Shown here: positions 37,976 through 46,572 of the stretch, one piece after another | Layout: each line of letters begins with the position of its first letter | Position numbering within the stretch: the stretch's first letter is position 1 | DNA from: Ketobacter alkanivorans | Lineage (GTDB): Bacteria > Pseudomonadota > Gammaproteobacteria > Pseudomonadales > Ketobacteraceae | Reading direction: 5' to 3' | DNA length: 64,000 nt | Assembly (NCBI RefSeq): GCF_002863865.1 | Contig: NZ_CP022684.1 | Span: forward strand, 62,001 to 126,000 | Made by a program: the position numbers and the translations under genes | Notes under the pieces: generated by a model | Database searches by the model: none | Seen by the model: only the letters and a program-made list of their open reading frames with translations | Told to the model about the DNA's origin: nothing

Positions 37976-38818
37976 TTAACTCCGTCCTTCCTGTGAAGAT
38001 CGCCGTTCCGACTCGATCACTATGGTGTAATTGGTTCTAAGCTGTTCCAGCAGTTGGGCCTTCATCTGTTGATTTCTGGAGTTTCGCCACTCGCGCAGCA
38101 CTTCTTTTTGTACTGCTGCCAGAGGGGGTAGAGTGGCGGGTTGATACGCGCTGATACGCACCAAGTGCACACCCAATCCTGACTGTAATGGTTCGCTCCA
38201 CTGATTTAGGGGGACTTCTGCCAGGTGTTCTGCGAACCCGTTACCAAATATTCGGTTAATCTCAAAATCGGTTACTTGTTCAAACTGCACTGGTATCAGG
38301 CTGCGCGACCCTGCTACCTGCTCGCCTTTATGCAATTGCTCTTTAACAACATCAACCTGCGCCTTCCAGTTGTTTTCAGGCTGATCGGTGTTGATGTAGA
38401 CCTGCTCAAAGCTGAATCGAGCCGCCGTCTGGAATAGCTCCGGTTTCTCTTCCAAGTAATGCTGTAAATCGGCTTCGGAGGGTTCTTCTAAACTGATTGC
38501 CTCCATGGTGAGAAACTCCAGTTTCTGGCGCAGTCTTCTCCGTATAACGCTGTCATTGCTGTCCAACCCCATTGCCAGAGCCTGTCGATAGAGAATTTCC
38601 TCGACAATAAAGTTATCGATTATCCCTTTCAGTTCTTCCTCAGAGGGCTTTCGATTCCAGGTTCGTTCAAAACGAGCGCTGAGTTGTTCAATACGACCAG
38701 CATCCACAACAATTTCGGCATCATCAGCCATACTGGCAGGATTAACCCATAGATATGTGACAAAAAGAAGCGCACCGATTACAACGAAATGAAAAAAAGG
38801 TTCTTTTAGTAGTTTCAC
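37976..38818 (-). CDS. Membrane-anchored PpiC-type peptidyl-prolyl isomerase-like protein
   Basis: Protein of about 280 aa with one N-terminal membrane helix (LLKEPFFHFVVIGALLFVTYLW). A SurA/PpiD-like helical chaperone region follows, then a parvulin-like domain (residues about 130-255) ending SGLGVHLVRISAY. Active-site residues of parvulins are only partly kept, so it may act mainly as a chaperone. The GTG at 38818 gives the family's usual VKLLKEP start; an upstream ATG at 38854 would add 12 residues. It is the first gene of the operon with HupE/UreJ_2 and DUF3604. Confidence 0.8.
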   Translation of the reverse strand: MKLLKEPFFHFVVIGALLFVTYLWVNPASMADDAEIVVDAGRIEQLSARFERTWNRKPSEEELKGIIDNFIVEEILYRQALAMGLDSNDSVIRRRLRQKLEFLTMEAISLEEPSEADLQHYLEEKPELFQTAARFSFEQVYINTDQPENNWKAQVDVVKEQLHKGEQVAGSRSLIPVQFEQVTDFEINRIFGNGFAEHLAEVPLNQWSEPLQSGLGVHLVRISAYQPATLPPLAAVQKEVLREWRNSRNQQMKAQLLEQLRTNYTIVIESERRSSQEGRS

Positions 38819-39054
38819 AGCGATGTCCCACTGCTTGATGTAATTACAACCCAAATGACCAATGCGGCATCAGGGCATGACTGGGGCTTTCAGTCCCTCA
38901 AAAAAATTGACTGAATCTGTGGCGATTCATGCTACTCAAAAACTTTGTGGGTGAAAAGCAATCCGGAGGAGATGCTAGGACTAGGGAGTGATGACAGCCT
39001 AACCATCGCACGCCCTTTACGGTGCTTTACAATGGTTGACTGCCATCATGATGA

Positions 39055-39909
39055 TTACTTAATTTCAGATAGGAGATCTGGATTCTCTACCAGATTGCGT
39101 ACCCCGTGGGCGTGATCTTCATTGAAGACATTGCCCTTACACCAGTTTCCAAGGGTGTTGATATCCACTTTCGCCACCTTTGGCCGCACTCCCCAGGTTA
39201 CCTGGTACGGTGAGCCGGTTTCGTTGTAACCGGGACCGGTGGTAGATCCTTCATATTGGGTTGGCGCACCTGTATTGTTTGGGATATTGAGCGCCTGAAA
39301 TAACCCGTTTTTTCGCTCATGCTGGGTAAGTTTCATAAAGTCCAGCGCCTTTCTATCGTTCACCAATACAAAAACCTGCGATTCAACCCTAAGCTGCGGA
39401 TTGATAATTGCTTCATTGAAGCAGGAGTTCAATGTGGGGCCAGGCTCTATATCTGCAGTGGAATACACATAGTGAACCTCAATGGTGTCTCCGGGATAAA
39501 GGCTTCCATGTTCACTGGGGCAGATTTTATTCTGTATCTCTTTTTTCTCATCCTTTGTCAAATTCCCCGTATATTGATAACCACTCAGGTAGCCTTCACC
39601 GTTGCCGTTGCCTGCATATAGGGTAAATTCGCCACCTTTATGTTCAGCATTCTTATGAAAGTGGATATTGCACAGATTCATGTCTTGATAGTCTGGAGCC
39701 GCTTCAAATATTATAGGGTTTTTACCGGTTAACGAATCAATATCCCTTGGCGACTGCGGACCAAAGCCTTTTGCTTCAGTGGCCGTTGCCAGTTTCTGAC
39801 GTTGTTCAGCAATGACCTTGTCCGATACCGGGGCCGTATTCTCTTTAGCAATGGACGCTAATGGTAACGAAATTAAGCATGCAACGATGAAGAAATTGCT
39901 GGTTTTCAC
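39055..39909 (-). CDS. Delta-class carbonic anhydrase, secreted
   Basis: Probably hydrates CO2 to bicarbonate in the periplasm. The 284 aa precursor has a signal peptide (MKTSNFFIVACLISLPLASIA). The segment FGPQSPRDI followed by NLCNIHFHKNAEHKGGEF supplies the Cys and His residues expected of the delta-type zinc site. A second His-containing stretch, IEVHYVYSTADIEPGPTLNSC, and the C-terminal WGVRPKVAKVDINTLGNWCKGN complete the pattern. Assignment is by recognition of the CNIHFHKNAEHKG block known from delta carbonic anhydrases; zinc chemistry was not tested. It is monocistronic. Confidence 0.8.
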   Translation of the reverse strand: MKTSNFFIVACLISLPLASIAKENTAPVSDKVIAEQRQKLATATEAKGFGPQSPRDIDSLTGKNPIIFEAAPDYQDMNLCNIHFHKNAEHKGGEFTLYAGNGNGEGYLSGYQYTGNLTKDEKKEIQNKICPSEHGSLYPGDTIEVHYVYSTADIEPGPTLNSCFNEAIINPQLRVESQVFVLVNDRKALDFMKLTQHERKNGLFQALNIPNNTGAPTQYEGSTTGPGYNETGSPYQVTWGVRPKVAKVDINTLGNWCKGNVFNEDHAHGVRNLVENPDLLSEIK

Positions 39910-40126
39910 TGTTTATCTCCCTTTCTGTTCTTCCTAATGTAGACAAAACATATGCCTAATACAGCGCTAGTCGAAAAATCGGATCTATGAAATTGGCTGA
40001 TAATTATTAGAATCAAACTATCGTAAGTGACCATGTTCGTCTGCAATCATATAGAGAGACAGTAAGGTTCAGCTCTGCGAAGCAGACTATGTATTTGTAC
40101 GCCATTCTATCGCTATAAGTCCACAA

Positions 40127-40480
40127 TTAGTTGTCTGAGAGTTCGTTCTCCCGACCAATAAAGTCGAATGAGGAGTTTTCCGGTTCAAAGTACTGCTGAA
40201 AGAATTTAGAGCGACTCCTGGCCAGCTCAGCATCTGTCACTCCAAACTGATCCACTGCAGCCTTTCGAAGCTTTTCGGTCAGCGATTCAAGAATAGCTGG
40301 TTGCTTAGCCCCCAATAAACCGGCGCGGGGAACTGTCCATTTCTCTGCCCAACTATAGGAACGCCCCCACGGCTCAATCATCGAACAGATCGCATCCTTA
40401 GAAAGTGCCGGTTCGCCATTTCGTAAAAAATCTACGATAAAATCCCACTCATCAGCAATGCTTGTTTCCTGACGTGACAA
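40127..40480 (-). CDS. Small soluble protein of unknown function
   Basis: 117 aa acidic protein with no signal peptide or membrane segment and no family I recognise. It has a helical N-terminal part (SIADEWDFIVDFLRNGEP) and a Trp-rich middle (PWGRSYSWAEKWTVPRAG). The frame is open from an ATG at 40519, but that ATG lies inside the terminator of the upstream gene. A TTG at 40480 has AAGGAG 7 nt upstream and is preferred. It is downstream of, and same-strand with, the desaturase, separated by the terminator. Confidence 0.6.
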   Translation of the reverse strand: MSRQETSIADEWDFIVDFLRNGEPALSKDAICSMIEPWGRSYSWAEKWTVPRAGLLGAKQPAILESLTEKLRKAAVDQFGVTDAELARSRSKFFQQYFEPENSSFDFIGRENELSDN

Positions 40481-40504
40481 CGTATTTCTCCTTTTGAAAT
40501 AAAA

Positions 40505-40537
40505 AAAGCCCCTCCACAAATCATGTGGAAGGGCTTT
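40505..40537 (-). terminator. Rho-independent terminator of the desaturase gene
   Basis: On the minus strand a 14 bp stem (AAAGCCCTTCCACA with its partner, one G-U pair) closes a 5-nt loop and is followed by CTTTTTTTATTTC. It lies 15 bp after the desaturase stop. Confidence 0.9.
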
Positions 40538-40552
40538 AACTCAGTCAATGAT

Positions 40553-41464
40553 TTATCTGGAAAAATTCCAGCGCTTCAAGAGTGATTTTTGGCCGACTAC
40601 ATAACCGTCACAATGTTCCAGGCAACGATAGGTTTTAGATTTGCGCAGTATCCGGTGGGCCTTCTCTGCGTTCCGGTTCGTTACCAGCGGCAGAAAATGA
40701 TGCACCAGGTGCCAGTTATCGTTGTACGGGTGGAAAAGTGCATCCAGCAGCGCATTACCCTGAATGTTACGGGTAATGGTCAGCACCTCGTTACCGCTCA
40801 GATACTGGTGATCCATCAGTTCACGCAAGGTAAACACCGGATGATACGCCAGCAGCTTTGCCGCAAACCATACTGCCAGCACGTTCAACCCTGAGGGAAT
40901 CAGTGCCAGCGCCACTCCCAGCACCAGCCAGTATTGAAGAATACCCGTTCCGGTATTTTTCCAACCTAGCTCACCAAACACGCTGCCAAGCATCCTTTTC
41001 GGGTCCAGCGTCAGGTTCCGCCAAAAAGTCAACCAGCCCTTATTCGCCTGGTAGCGCACCACATCAATATAATCCGGATCCCGGTGACGGTCACCGGTAT
41101 ACCGATGATGAACTGCGTGGATCTCCGAATAACCCTTCAGCGACTGGCACATGGGATAGGCAATAAACCAGTCCACTAGTAACTTCTGCCATGGCTTCAG
41201 GCGCCGTTGATGGTGGCTGGCCTCGTGGAGGATGTTATTCAGCGCCATCATATGGGCGGTTAATAACAAAGCCGTTACAGGCAGAAGCCACCAGGATAAG
41301 GCGACACTCAACGTGATTGCCACAGCTGCTACTAGCCAGCTCCCCAGGGTTGCCAAAGCAACATGACGCTTATCCAGGTTTCTCAGCAAACTGAGCTCTT
41401 TTAAATGTGTCGGCGACAGCTCCTTGCGAATCTGATTTGCCGACTGGTTCGTACTGTTTTTCAT
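40553..41464 (-). CDS. Membrane fatty acid desaturase family protein
   Basis: Di-iron membrane desaturase of about 303 aa, expected to introduce double bonds into acyl chains or a related lipid substrate. The three His boxes are present: HEASHH (about 82-87), HAVHHRYTGDRHRDPD (about 116-131) and HLVHH (about 250-254). Four hydrophobic helices flank them. The ATG at 41464 is chosen because GGAGA lies 6 nt upstream; an ATG at 41479 sits inside a hairpin loop. The long structured leader (see next entry) suggests post-transcriptional control, possibly by temperature. Confidence 0.88.
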   Translation of the reverse strand: MKNSTNQSANQIRKELSPTHLKELSLLRNLDKRHVALATLGSWLVAAVAITLSVALSWWLLPVTALLLTAHMMALNNILHEASHHQRRLKPWQKLLVDWFIAYPMCQSLKGYSEIHAVHHRYTGDRHRDPDYIDVVRYQANKGWLTFWRNLTLDPKRMLGSVFGELGWKNTGTGILQYWLVLGVALALIPSGLNVLAVWFAAKLLAYHPVFTLRELMDHQYLSGNEVLTITRNIQGNALLDALFHPYNDNWHLVHHFLPLVTNRNAEKAHRILRKSKTYRCLEHCDGYVVGQKSLLKRWNFSR

Positions 41465-41611
41465 GAGAGTTCTCCGCATAACGGAGAACCTCGGGGCCCT
41501 TCGGTTCTCGACTGTTTAGGGCTAAGTCACACAGTGTCCGGATGTGTGCTCTAACCCTCCGATTTGTCAGTCTGGAATTCCAACTTGATGTTGGTGTTTT
41601 CCCTTCTGACA
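41465..41611 (-). promoter_or_regulatory. Structured 5' leader of the desaturase mRNA with alternative SD hairpins
   Basis: Reading the minus strand 5'->3', three nested elements precede the start codon. First, TGTCAG (41611-41606) pairs with CTGACA (41570-41565), enclosing a CCAAC/GTTGG hairpin. Second, AGGGTTA and CACACA (41558-41543) pair with TGTGTG and TAGCCCT (41533-41518). Third come segments A GAGAACC (41509-41503), B GGTTCTCCG (41490-41482) and C CGGAGAAC (41476-41469). B can pair with A or with C, and C contains the Shine-Dalgarno GGAGA. The two pairings exclude each other, as in riboswitches, attenuators and RNA thermometers. The pairings are read directly; the function is inferred. 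No known riboswitch class was recognised. Confidence 0.6.
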
Positions 41612-41908
41612 GGGCCTAATTTAAGGCTTTGGTGAGGGCTCATGAATGCAGCGTTATTGGTCGGAAATATTTCTTAAAAACATAGAGATAGGAAACTCAT
41701 TGAAAAACAGAAAAGGCGGGAAGGAGGGTGTCACAGGATTATAGGATTATCCCAAGAGTCGATCATTTATTGTACAATAATAGACTCAAGTAAACCTGCG
41801 CTATTTTATCAATACGGTGTACGGGATGTCCGAAACTCAGGCTAGAACAAGTTCGAACGACTGCTTTTCGCCGTCGACGCCGGCCTGACCCGGGCGGACG
41901 CTCCCGCC

Positions 41909-44626
41909 TTATACGCCGGACATCGGGCTGGCCCACTGGGTGATGAAGTCGCCGATTCTTTCCGCGATGCGGCTCTCGATCGTGCGCAAGCGCAGGATGG
42001 GAATGCCGCTTTTCTCCAGGATGCCATTCTTTAACGCGTCCCGCGCCGCTTGTTCGGGCCGGTCGTGAGAGCCACCATCGACTTCGATCACCCCCAGAGG
42101 GGTCTTGCCCACCTTGAAATAGATCACGAAATCGCAACTGGCACGCGCCATGAAGGCCCGCTCACGTTCCGTCAAATCCGGGTTGCTCGGTGATACGACC
42201 TGATCCAGCTTGACCTGGTCGTGACACCTCAACGCTTGGCACGACGGATCGGACAGCGCCTCACGCAGCAGTTGCGCCGCGATCTGTTCGGATCTGTAGC
42301 GTGAATCCTCAGACCGCAAGCGGGCGTTCAAGCGCGCCAGGGACTGGTCATATTCGCGGTACAGCAAGTCGAAGGCCGACACCACGGGCGCACGCACTAT
42401 CTGCTCGTCCTGCGCGTAATACGCGACATAGCGTATCAAGGCTGCGATGTGACCGTTGTTGCTGGTGAACACTTCGTCGCCCGTCACCAGGGTGAAGCGG
42501 TGCTTGGCCCGCGACACCGCTACGTTGATCATGCGCGGGTCATCGACGAAATCCAGGCGTTTGCGCTGCTGGTTGTAGCGTTTCTTGTCCAGCACGGTGG
42601 AGAACACGATCTCGTCGCACTCCCGGCCTTGGAACTTGTGCACGGTGTCCTTGACGAAATCCGCTGGCAGTTGCGTGCCGGAGAGGTTGACCTGTGCCCG
42701 GTACGGCGCGATGAAACCGCGCCCGTCGCCGTCCAGCCCGAGCGGCTCGCCCTCGTCGTCGAGCAGCTTGAGTAGGGAGTCAAGCTCCCGTAAGTTGGTG
42801 TTCTGGCGGGTATGGTTGCCCTTGGCGGTCACCACCAGGCGCAGTGGCGCTTCGCCCTTATCCTCGGTCATGGGCACCAGCGCGTTATCGTAGAACTGCT
42901 GATTGCAGAACTGGATGATCCTGGGGTGGCAGCGATAATGCTCTTTCAGCAGGGTTCTAGGCAACGCCTCCTTGAATACGCCGATACACGAGTCGAGCAG
43001 GCTGTAGCGCTCGCAATCGTAGACATCGGCGGGCGGCTGCAGGCCCAGCGCCAGGGGAATGTGTGCCAACTGGCGGCTGTCACCAACGACGATCAGGTTC
43101 TTCGCGCAGCCCAGCGCCAAAATACCCGGCACGATATCCTGCAATGAGGCCTCATCGATGATCACGTAGTCGAGGATCGCCCCCGGCGCGATCGAATTAA
43201 CGATGGAATGCGTGCCGCTGCCCAAGATTGGGAAACGCCGAACAAAAGCATCGAACTGTTGCGGATGCCGATACGTCTTGGCATTGAAGTTGTCCGACGG
43301 CCGCGCCTGACGTTGCAGATGCTGCTTCAGGTGGCGCATCGACGCCGCCTTCAATGCCTCCATTGAGGCCTCGAAATCTCCACGTGCCAGCGATTCGCGG
43401 CACAATTGCAGCTGCGCGTTCTTTTCTCGCAGCGCCTTGTCGTAATAGTGCATCTGTAAGGCATGGAAAACGGTCAGGCGCGCATCGGCCTGGGCGAACG
43501 GCTTGGCGCGGAAAATCCTGAAGTTGAACAGCAGCTCGATACGATCCTTGAGGCGGATGTGCTTCTCACCGAGATGGGCCAGGTAGGCCATCAGGTCTGC
43601 GGTCTTGCGCGGCGACAGTCCGTACCTGTCCAGCGAGGCGGCAGCCTGCACACCACTTTCTGCCTGCCATTGCTGCAGGTGGCGCCGCTCAGTGGTCAGC
43701 TCATCGAGCTCGACCTGCAGTTGCGCCGCCCTATTGTGATCGTGCAAGTGCTGCTTCAAACGAGCCAGCAGGGCCTGAATCTCGTCCAGAGTCGGTGCGG
43801 GCTCAGGCTCGCTCGATGGCCAGGGCGGCAGGTCGGCGAAGAAGTCCTTGCGGTTGCCCTGGTTGCCGAGTTTGGCGATCAGGTGGCCCAGGCCGCATTT
43901 CTCCAGCTTCTCGTAGATGTTTTCCACCGCCGCATTGTTGTTGGATAGCACCGCCACGGTCTGTCCACGAAGTAGGATATTGGCGAGGATGTTGAGGATG
44001 GTCTGGGTCTTGCCGGTCCCCGGTGGGCCTTCGATCACGCTGACCTGCGCGTGGAAGGCTTGCTCGACCGCCGCAAGCTGGCTCTCGTTCAGTCCGAACG
44101 GATAGATCAGCTCCTGGCCCTGTGCCAGCACGCCGTTGCGCCTCGTGCAGTAGGCCTGCAAGGCGGTGTCGGCACTGGCAGGCAGTTTTTTCAGTTGGCG
44201 CACAACATTGGCAGCGATTTCACGGTCACTCTTCGACTCAGCGCGATCCTGCCGAGTATTCGCCACAGCTGAGAAGTAGTGGAACACCGGCGCGTCTTTC
44301 ATCGCCGTCGGCGTGGTAAAGCCGATACTGTCCATCTTGTAGACGTAGGGCTTGTCGGCGTCCGGATAGTGCACGACGGCATACCGCTCGCCGTAGATCG
44401 TCGCCTTGGCGATGGGCGTGACGATCGTGCTGCCGGGCTTGGTAAGCAACATCTCACCCAGCTCGCGGGAGGGAGAAACACGGCAGTCGCTGAGCGGGCG
44501 AGTGTAAGTTTTCTTGGACGGGTAATAACAGGTCAGTTGCAGGGCTTCGTACTTGTCGCTCCAGTAAATTGCCCAGTCGCTGATCTTCGCGATCTTGTCC
44601 TCACCATCAACCTGAATCGAAACCAT
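41909..44626 (-). CDS. SF1 (Upf1-like) helicase with C-terminal DUF2726-type nuclease domain
   Basis: Protein of about 905 aa. A roughly 180 aa N-terminal region (SDWAIYWSDKYEALQLTCYYP) precedes Walker A EGPPGTGKTQT (about 198-207). A helical insertion (about 270-430) follows, then Walker B VIIDEASLQD. SF1 motifs GDSRQLAHIP, LKEHYRCHPRIIQFCN, KFQGRECDEIVFST and VAVSRAKHRFTLV come next. The last 120 residues (ASCDFVIYFKVGKTPLGVIEVDGG) have the D...E-x-D arrangement of restriction-endonuclease-like folds and match DUF2726. The start with AAGGGA close upstream is preferred over the ATG 15 nt earlier. It is clearly more GC-rich than both flanks and alone on the minus strand, suggesting horizontal transfer. 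A single-protein phage- or plasmid-defence role is plausible but inferred. Confidence 0.85.
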   Translation of the reverse strand: MVSIQVDGEDKIAKISDWAIYWSDKYEALQLTCYYPSKKTYTRPLSDCRVSPSRELGEMLLTKPGSTIVTPIAKATIYGERYAVVHYPDADKPYVYKMDSIGFTTPTAMKDAPVFHYFSAVANTRQDRAESKSDREIAANVVRQLKKLPASADTALQAYCTRRNGVLAQGQELIYPFGLNESQLAAVEQAFHAQVSVIEGPPGTGKTQTILNILANILLRGQTVAVLSNNNAAVENIYEKLEKCGLGHLIAKLGNQGNRKDFFADLPPWPSSEPEPAPTLDEIQALLARLKQHLHDHNRAAQLQVELDELTTERRHLQQWQAESGVQAAASLDRYGLSPRKTADLMAYLAHLGEKHIRLKDRIELLFNFRIFRAKPFAQADARLTVFHALQMHYYDKALREKNAQLQLCRESLARGDFEASMEALKAASMRHLKQHLQRQARPSDNFNAKTYRHPQQFDAFVRRFPILGSGTHSIVNSIAPGAILDYVIIDEASLQDIVPGILALGCAKNLIVVGDSRQLAHIPLALGLQPPADVYDCERYSLLDSCIGVFKEALPRTLLKEHYRCHPRIIQFCNQQFYDNALVPMTEDKGEAPLRLVVTAKGNHTRQNTNLRELDSLLKLLDDEGEPLGLDGDGRGFIAPYRAQVNLSGTQLPADFVKDTVHKFQGRECDEIVFSTVLDKKRYNQQRKRLDFVDDPRMINVAVSRAKHRFTLVTGDEVFTSNNGHIAALIRYVAYYAQDEQIVRAPVVSAFDLLYREYDQSLARLNARLRSEDSRYRSEQIAAQLLREALSDPSCQALRCHDQVKLDQVVSPSNPDLTERERAFMARASCDFVIYFKVGKTPLGVIEVDGGSHDRPEQAARDALKNGILEKSGIPILRLRTIESRIAERIGDFITQWASPMSGV

Positions 44627-44828
44627 ACATCCCTTATCCATATGCGTACGGCATCCGGCTGCGCCTCACGCCGAACATCGAATGCCGTTTCCAATAAAGA
44701 TCATCTTGCCATCATTGTGTGTAGCTCCGATAGCCGGCTTATGCATTTGCCCATCTGCCGGTTCTTCAGCTATTACCTGAAGACGGGATACTGTTCGACT
44801 TTGGCACGTGGGTGATTCAGATAGATGA

Positions 44829-44939
44829 ATGCCTACGACCTCTGAGCCCAGCGCTGTAGGCCTGGAAGAGAAAATCGCCAAGATCAAAACTCAAATGAAA
44901 GAACTTCAGGTGATCGAGGCTCAGCTCAAAAAAAATTGA
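44829..44939 (+). CDS. Possible 36-residue helical peptide or gene remnant
   Basis: A short frame encoding a Lys/Glu-rich amphipathic helix (LEEKIAKIKTQMKELQVIEAQL) after a start of MPTTSEPSAV. There is no strong ribosome site. It may be a real small protein or the end of a lost gene. The rest of 44627-44986 shows no other convincing gene. Confidence 0.3.
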   Translation: MPTTSEPSAVGLEEKIAKIKTQMKELQVIEAQLKKN

Positions 44940-44986
44940 CTGATTTACTTTCCTTACTATATACGTCCGCTTATGGCCGTTTCTGA

Positions 44987-45759
44987 CTATTCGAGATTTA
45001 CCAATGCCTCCTCAAGAACGTCTTCGGAGGCTCTTCATAAATTATTGTTGTTGAAGGATTAACATGACCAGCGATTTTCTGAGCTATCTTCACAGATTTT
45101 CTTTGCTTATGGATTACATTAGTAATAAGAGATCTACGACCACTGTGTGAGCTAGCCTTTTCAATTCCTGCCCAGTTTCTAAGCATCAATGCCATATGCT
45201 CCTGGAGCGTGTTGGGAGAGTAGGGGCCGCCTTTCTGGGTAATAAAAAGAGGGGAGGAGGGCTTTGGTTTCTCACCTTTACTCAGCCGACATCTCAGGTA
45301 TTCATCAAGCGATGCTCTTAAAGCCAAGTCAACCATCGGCAAATCGCGGGATTTTCCTCGATGCTTTTTGACTGGTGGGTAAAATGTCTCCGGATCTATC
45401 TCCACTCCTGATTTGGCACGCTGTTCAATTTGCCTGACTACTTTATTGAAGCTCTCGAGATCAAAGCTAATCGTTCTGCGCTGGTAGTGACTTTTGGATC
45501 GAGCCATGGCATCAGCCCCTTATGTATAAGATGCTGGCAGGCTCATGATTTCTAAGAGCTGAAAATCAGTTCCAGCTTTGGTGAGCTTCGCGACTTCATT
45601 TATTTGCAACAGTGAGATCTCCTGGGCTCAGAGCCCCAGTTTAAAACTGATTCGCATGATGGCAGTATTCTTTTCTGGGTGACGGTGCTCTTGAATCACC
45701 TCGAATAGTTGGCGCTGTTGCTCAGCTGTTGGAACCCGTGCCTGACCAGATTTAGCCAT
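44987..45759 (-). pseudogene. Tyrosine recombinase/phage-type integrase, inactivated
   Basis: One reading frame from an ATG at 45759 gives the N terminus MAKSGQARVPTAEQQRQLF and continues SFKLGL, stop, AQEISLLQINEVAK, later SYT, stop, GADAMARSKSHYQRR. It then runs on to HSGRRSLITN and GHVNPSTTIIYEEPP. The first stop (TGA, plus-strand 45628-45630) replaces the Arg of the GLRxxE box, a catalytic residue in this family. The second (TAA) is at 45520-45522. Near the 3' end a one-base shift restores a more plausible tail, EDVLEEALVNLE. An open piece of 169 codons (44998-45507) remains. It is the remnant of a site-specific integration module. Confidence 0.8.
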
Positions 45760-45786
45760 AAGTAAGTCTCGAAGTGGGGCGCACAC

Positions 45787-45819
45787 ATAATCCGTAATAA
45801 TCATATTTTAACGGATTAT
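45787..45819. promoter_or_regulatory. Inverted repeat upstream of the antitoxin remnant, possible operator
   Basis: Nine-bp arms ATAATCCGT and ACGGATTAT flank a 15 nt AT-rich spacer. CCGTAATAA recurs in direct orientation at 45792-45800 and 45861-45869. Antitoxins of this family bind their own promoters, so it may be their operator; it also lies just upstream of the integrase remnant start. Confidence 0.4.
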
Positions 45820-45912
45820 CGCGATTTAGATAGTGAGGTTTGACGTAGATTTGCATTTTCCCGTAATAAATCCAATATCACGATTTGTCAGGAACATACC
45901 CGAGGATTGAAT

Positions 45913-46350
45913 ATGAAAACTGGGATCGATATCGAAGTCGCTAAGAAACTTTTCCATAAGATCGCCAAAGAATGAAGTCTTACACCTGCAGAAATAAACG
46001 CTTTACTCGGTGGCGCTGGAGACATTGATGATCTCCAATTAACCGAAGAACATATAATGAGAATTTCCGCCATAACTGGAATCTACGGAGCACTACAGAC
46101 CTTGTTTGTTGACGAGAGCCAATGGCGTGGTTGGATTAGAAAGCCAAACAGTGATTGGAATGGGCTATCCGCTATGGATGTGATGATCTCTGGAAAACTC
46201 GAAGACATTCAGAAAGTCCGAAATTACCTCTCTGCCTGGACCGGGCAACACAACCTTTATTGGAAATTCACCATTTGTTCTGGAAATCTTCACTGTTTTA
46301 CTTGGTCATCCATTTGGTGGATAACCAAGAAAAATAGTAAAGATGTCTGA
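45913..46350 (+). pseudogene. MbcA/ParS/Xre-type antitoxin, with internal TGA
   Basis: An ATG at 45913 starts MKTGIDIEVAKKLFHKIAKE, then a TGA (45973-45975), then the same frame continues SLTPAEINALLGGAGDIDD and onward. It reaches LFVDESQWRGWIRKPNSDWNGLSAMDVMISGKLEDIQKVRNYLSAW, which matches the antitoxin/toxin-binding domain (DUF2384) of this family (LF-x-D...W-x-P...G-x-S-x-D-x-M-x-x-G). The TGA replaces a residue often Trp, one base from TGG. An inner ATG at 46057 could still make a 97 aa fragment. No RES-type toxin is adjacent, so this is an orphan remnant. Confidence 0.65.
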
Positions 46351-46572
46351 GTTATAAAGCCAATAAAAACATGCGGTTATGTGTTCTTTATCCAAGACAT
46401 TTAGTAACTTTTTTCTATCATCCCATTAATGTACGCAGAGCTTCAAGATTCCAAAACATAAAGTAAAGTTAATGTCCGCTAACTCTGTCCGAGCCGTAGC
46501 CAGGAGGTTTGAAGAAACCGACGGAGGCCTCTCAAACAGTGATTGATCTTGTGGTTTGGTTGCATATTGATC

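Noticed and set aside
41728..41760. TGTCACAGGATTATAGG as the left end of the Tn7-like element
   Set aside because: It begins with TGT and ACAG like the right end, but the inner repeat pattern GGCG...CTGT is missing and no 5 bp duplication matches.
44666..44887. Minus-strand 73-codon frame upstream of the helicase
   Set aside because: No ribosome site, no recognisable motif and it overlaps the better small frame at 44829; it may be decayed sequence.
45888..46073. Minus-strand 61-codon frame over the antitoxin remnant
   Set aside because: The plus-strand frame gives a recognisable antitoxin domain; the minus-strand translation is its shadow.
46371..46385. TGCGG near 46371 as the matching target duplication
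   Set aside because: TGCGG is present, but it is not followed by a TGT terminus or repeats; a 5 bp match is expected by chance.
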